A stretch of DNA of 64,000 nucleotides. Origin: Tethya wilhelma. Taxonomy: Eukaryota; Porifera; Demospongiae; Tethyida; Tethyidae. The notes under the pieces are model-generated. The model was given only the letters and a program-made list of their open reading frames with translations, did no database searches and was not told the DNA's origin. The position numbers and the translations under genes were made by a program. Every line of letters begins with the position of its first letter. The stretch's first letter is position 1. Below are positions 63,898 through 64,000 of this stretch, piece after piece. Location of the stretch: contig CAXIPT010000001.1 in assembly GCA_964030475.1 (NCBI GenBank), forward strand, positions 3,341,249 through 3,405,248, written 5' to 3'.

Positions 63898-64000
63898 TGT
63901 GTGTTTGTGAGAGTGTGTGCTGTATTGCCTGCTGTGAGGAATACCTTCATCCATGATGTCATTAGCTCCTCTAGTCACTACCATAACAATTCCCAGCAAT
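62993..64000 (+). repeat. Inverted near-identical copy of 22862-23832
   Basis: Holds, on the plus strand, a second copy of hedge exon 2 and the following intron up to the point just before the vWA exon. Differences from the first copy are scattered single bases (for example an A/G giving Thr/Ala in a spurious frame) and microsatellite length, in particular a (TG)n at 63856-63902. Confidence 0.92.
63060..63190 (+). CDS. Second copy of hedge-domain exon 2 (isolated, gene partial)
   Basis: An acceptor (tttag) at about 63059 and a donor (gtgagc) after ATACCAGATG bound an exon translating to [14 protein letters not shown]...[15 protein letters not shown], identical in protein to exon 2 of the minus-strand hedge gene. 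No first hedge exon lies upstream: collagen sequence sits there across the N. The gene may continue past the window. Most likely an allelic or duplicate fragment rather than a separate gene. Confidence 0.7.

Overview
This is a nuclear genomic window from an animal, most likely a demosponge. The genes carry many short GT-AG introns, lie close together on both strands, and are full of (CA)n microsatellites. The strongest lineage clue is a pair of genes with a Hedgehog-type signal ('hedge') domain joined to a von Willebrand A domain. The plus-strand copy continues into about 12 cadherin repeats, two Ig domains and EGF repeats, which is the architecture of Hedgling, known from sponges and cnidarians.

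Layout. 0-11.5 kb: part of a TGF-beta type II receptor-like ectodomain gene (-), then RIC1 (-), the Rab6 exchange-factor subunit. 12-19.5 kb: a class I myosin (+) divergent from RIC1, then PEX12 (+) only 180 bp downstream. 19.8-26.9 kb: a hedge/vWA/EGF transmembrane gene (-), which shares a 200-bp divergent promoter with an ACBD5-type peroxisomal acyl-CoA-binding gene (+, 27.1-29.7 kb). 31.6-40.6 kb: Hedgling (+). 40.7-55.8 kb: three tandem paralogous LIV-1-type ZIP zinc transporters (+), with asparagine synthetase (-) between copies 2 and 3. 55.9-56.9 kb: a membrane-anchored protein with a cytidine-deaminase zinc signature (-). 58.3-60.9 kb: a LOTUS/Tudor germ-granule type gene (-). 61.3-62.9 kb: the 3' half of a fibrillar collagen (-). 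63-64 kb: a nearly identical inverted copy of part of the 22.9-23.8 kb region, joined across a single N.

Highlights. (1) The single-pass deaminase-like protein has HSE and PCKDC zinc motifs. (2) All three ZIP genes carry a sequence in intron 1 that matches the MTF-1 metal response element, with two copies in ZIP-2. This suggests zinc-responsive control kept through the duplications. (3) Both hedge domains lack two of the three canonical zinc ligands. (4) Hedgling stops in the exon where its paralogue continues toward a membrane segment, while the paralogue lacks most of its vWA domain and its visible exons do not join in frame. Together with the inverted copy at the window end, this points to assembly chimerism or real rearrangement. 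(5) Several non-autonomous inverted-repeat elements sit in introns and intergenic DNA.

Exon boundaries were read by eye from GT/AG signals and homology recalled from known families. Gene ends are firmer than each internal boundary. CDS coordinates below span start to stop, introns included.
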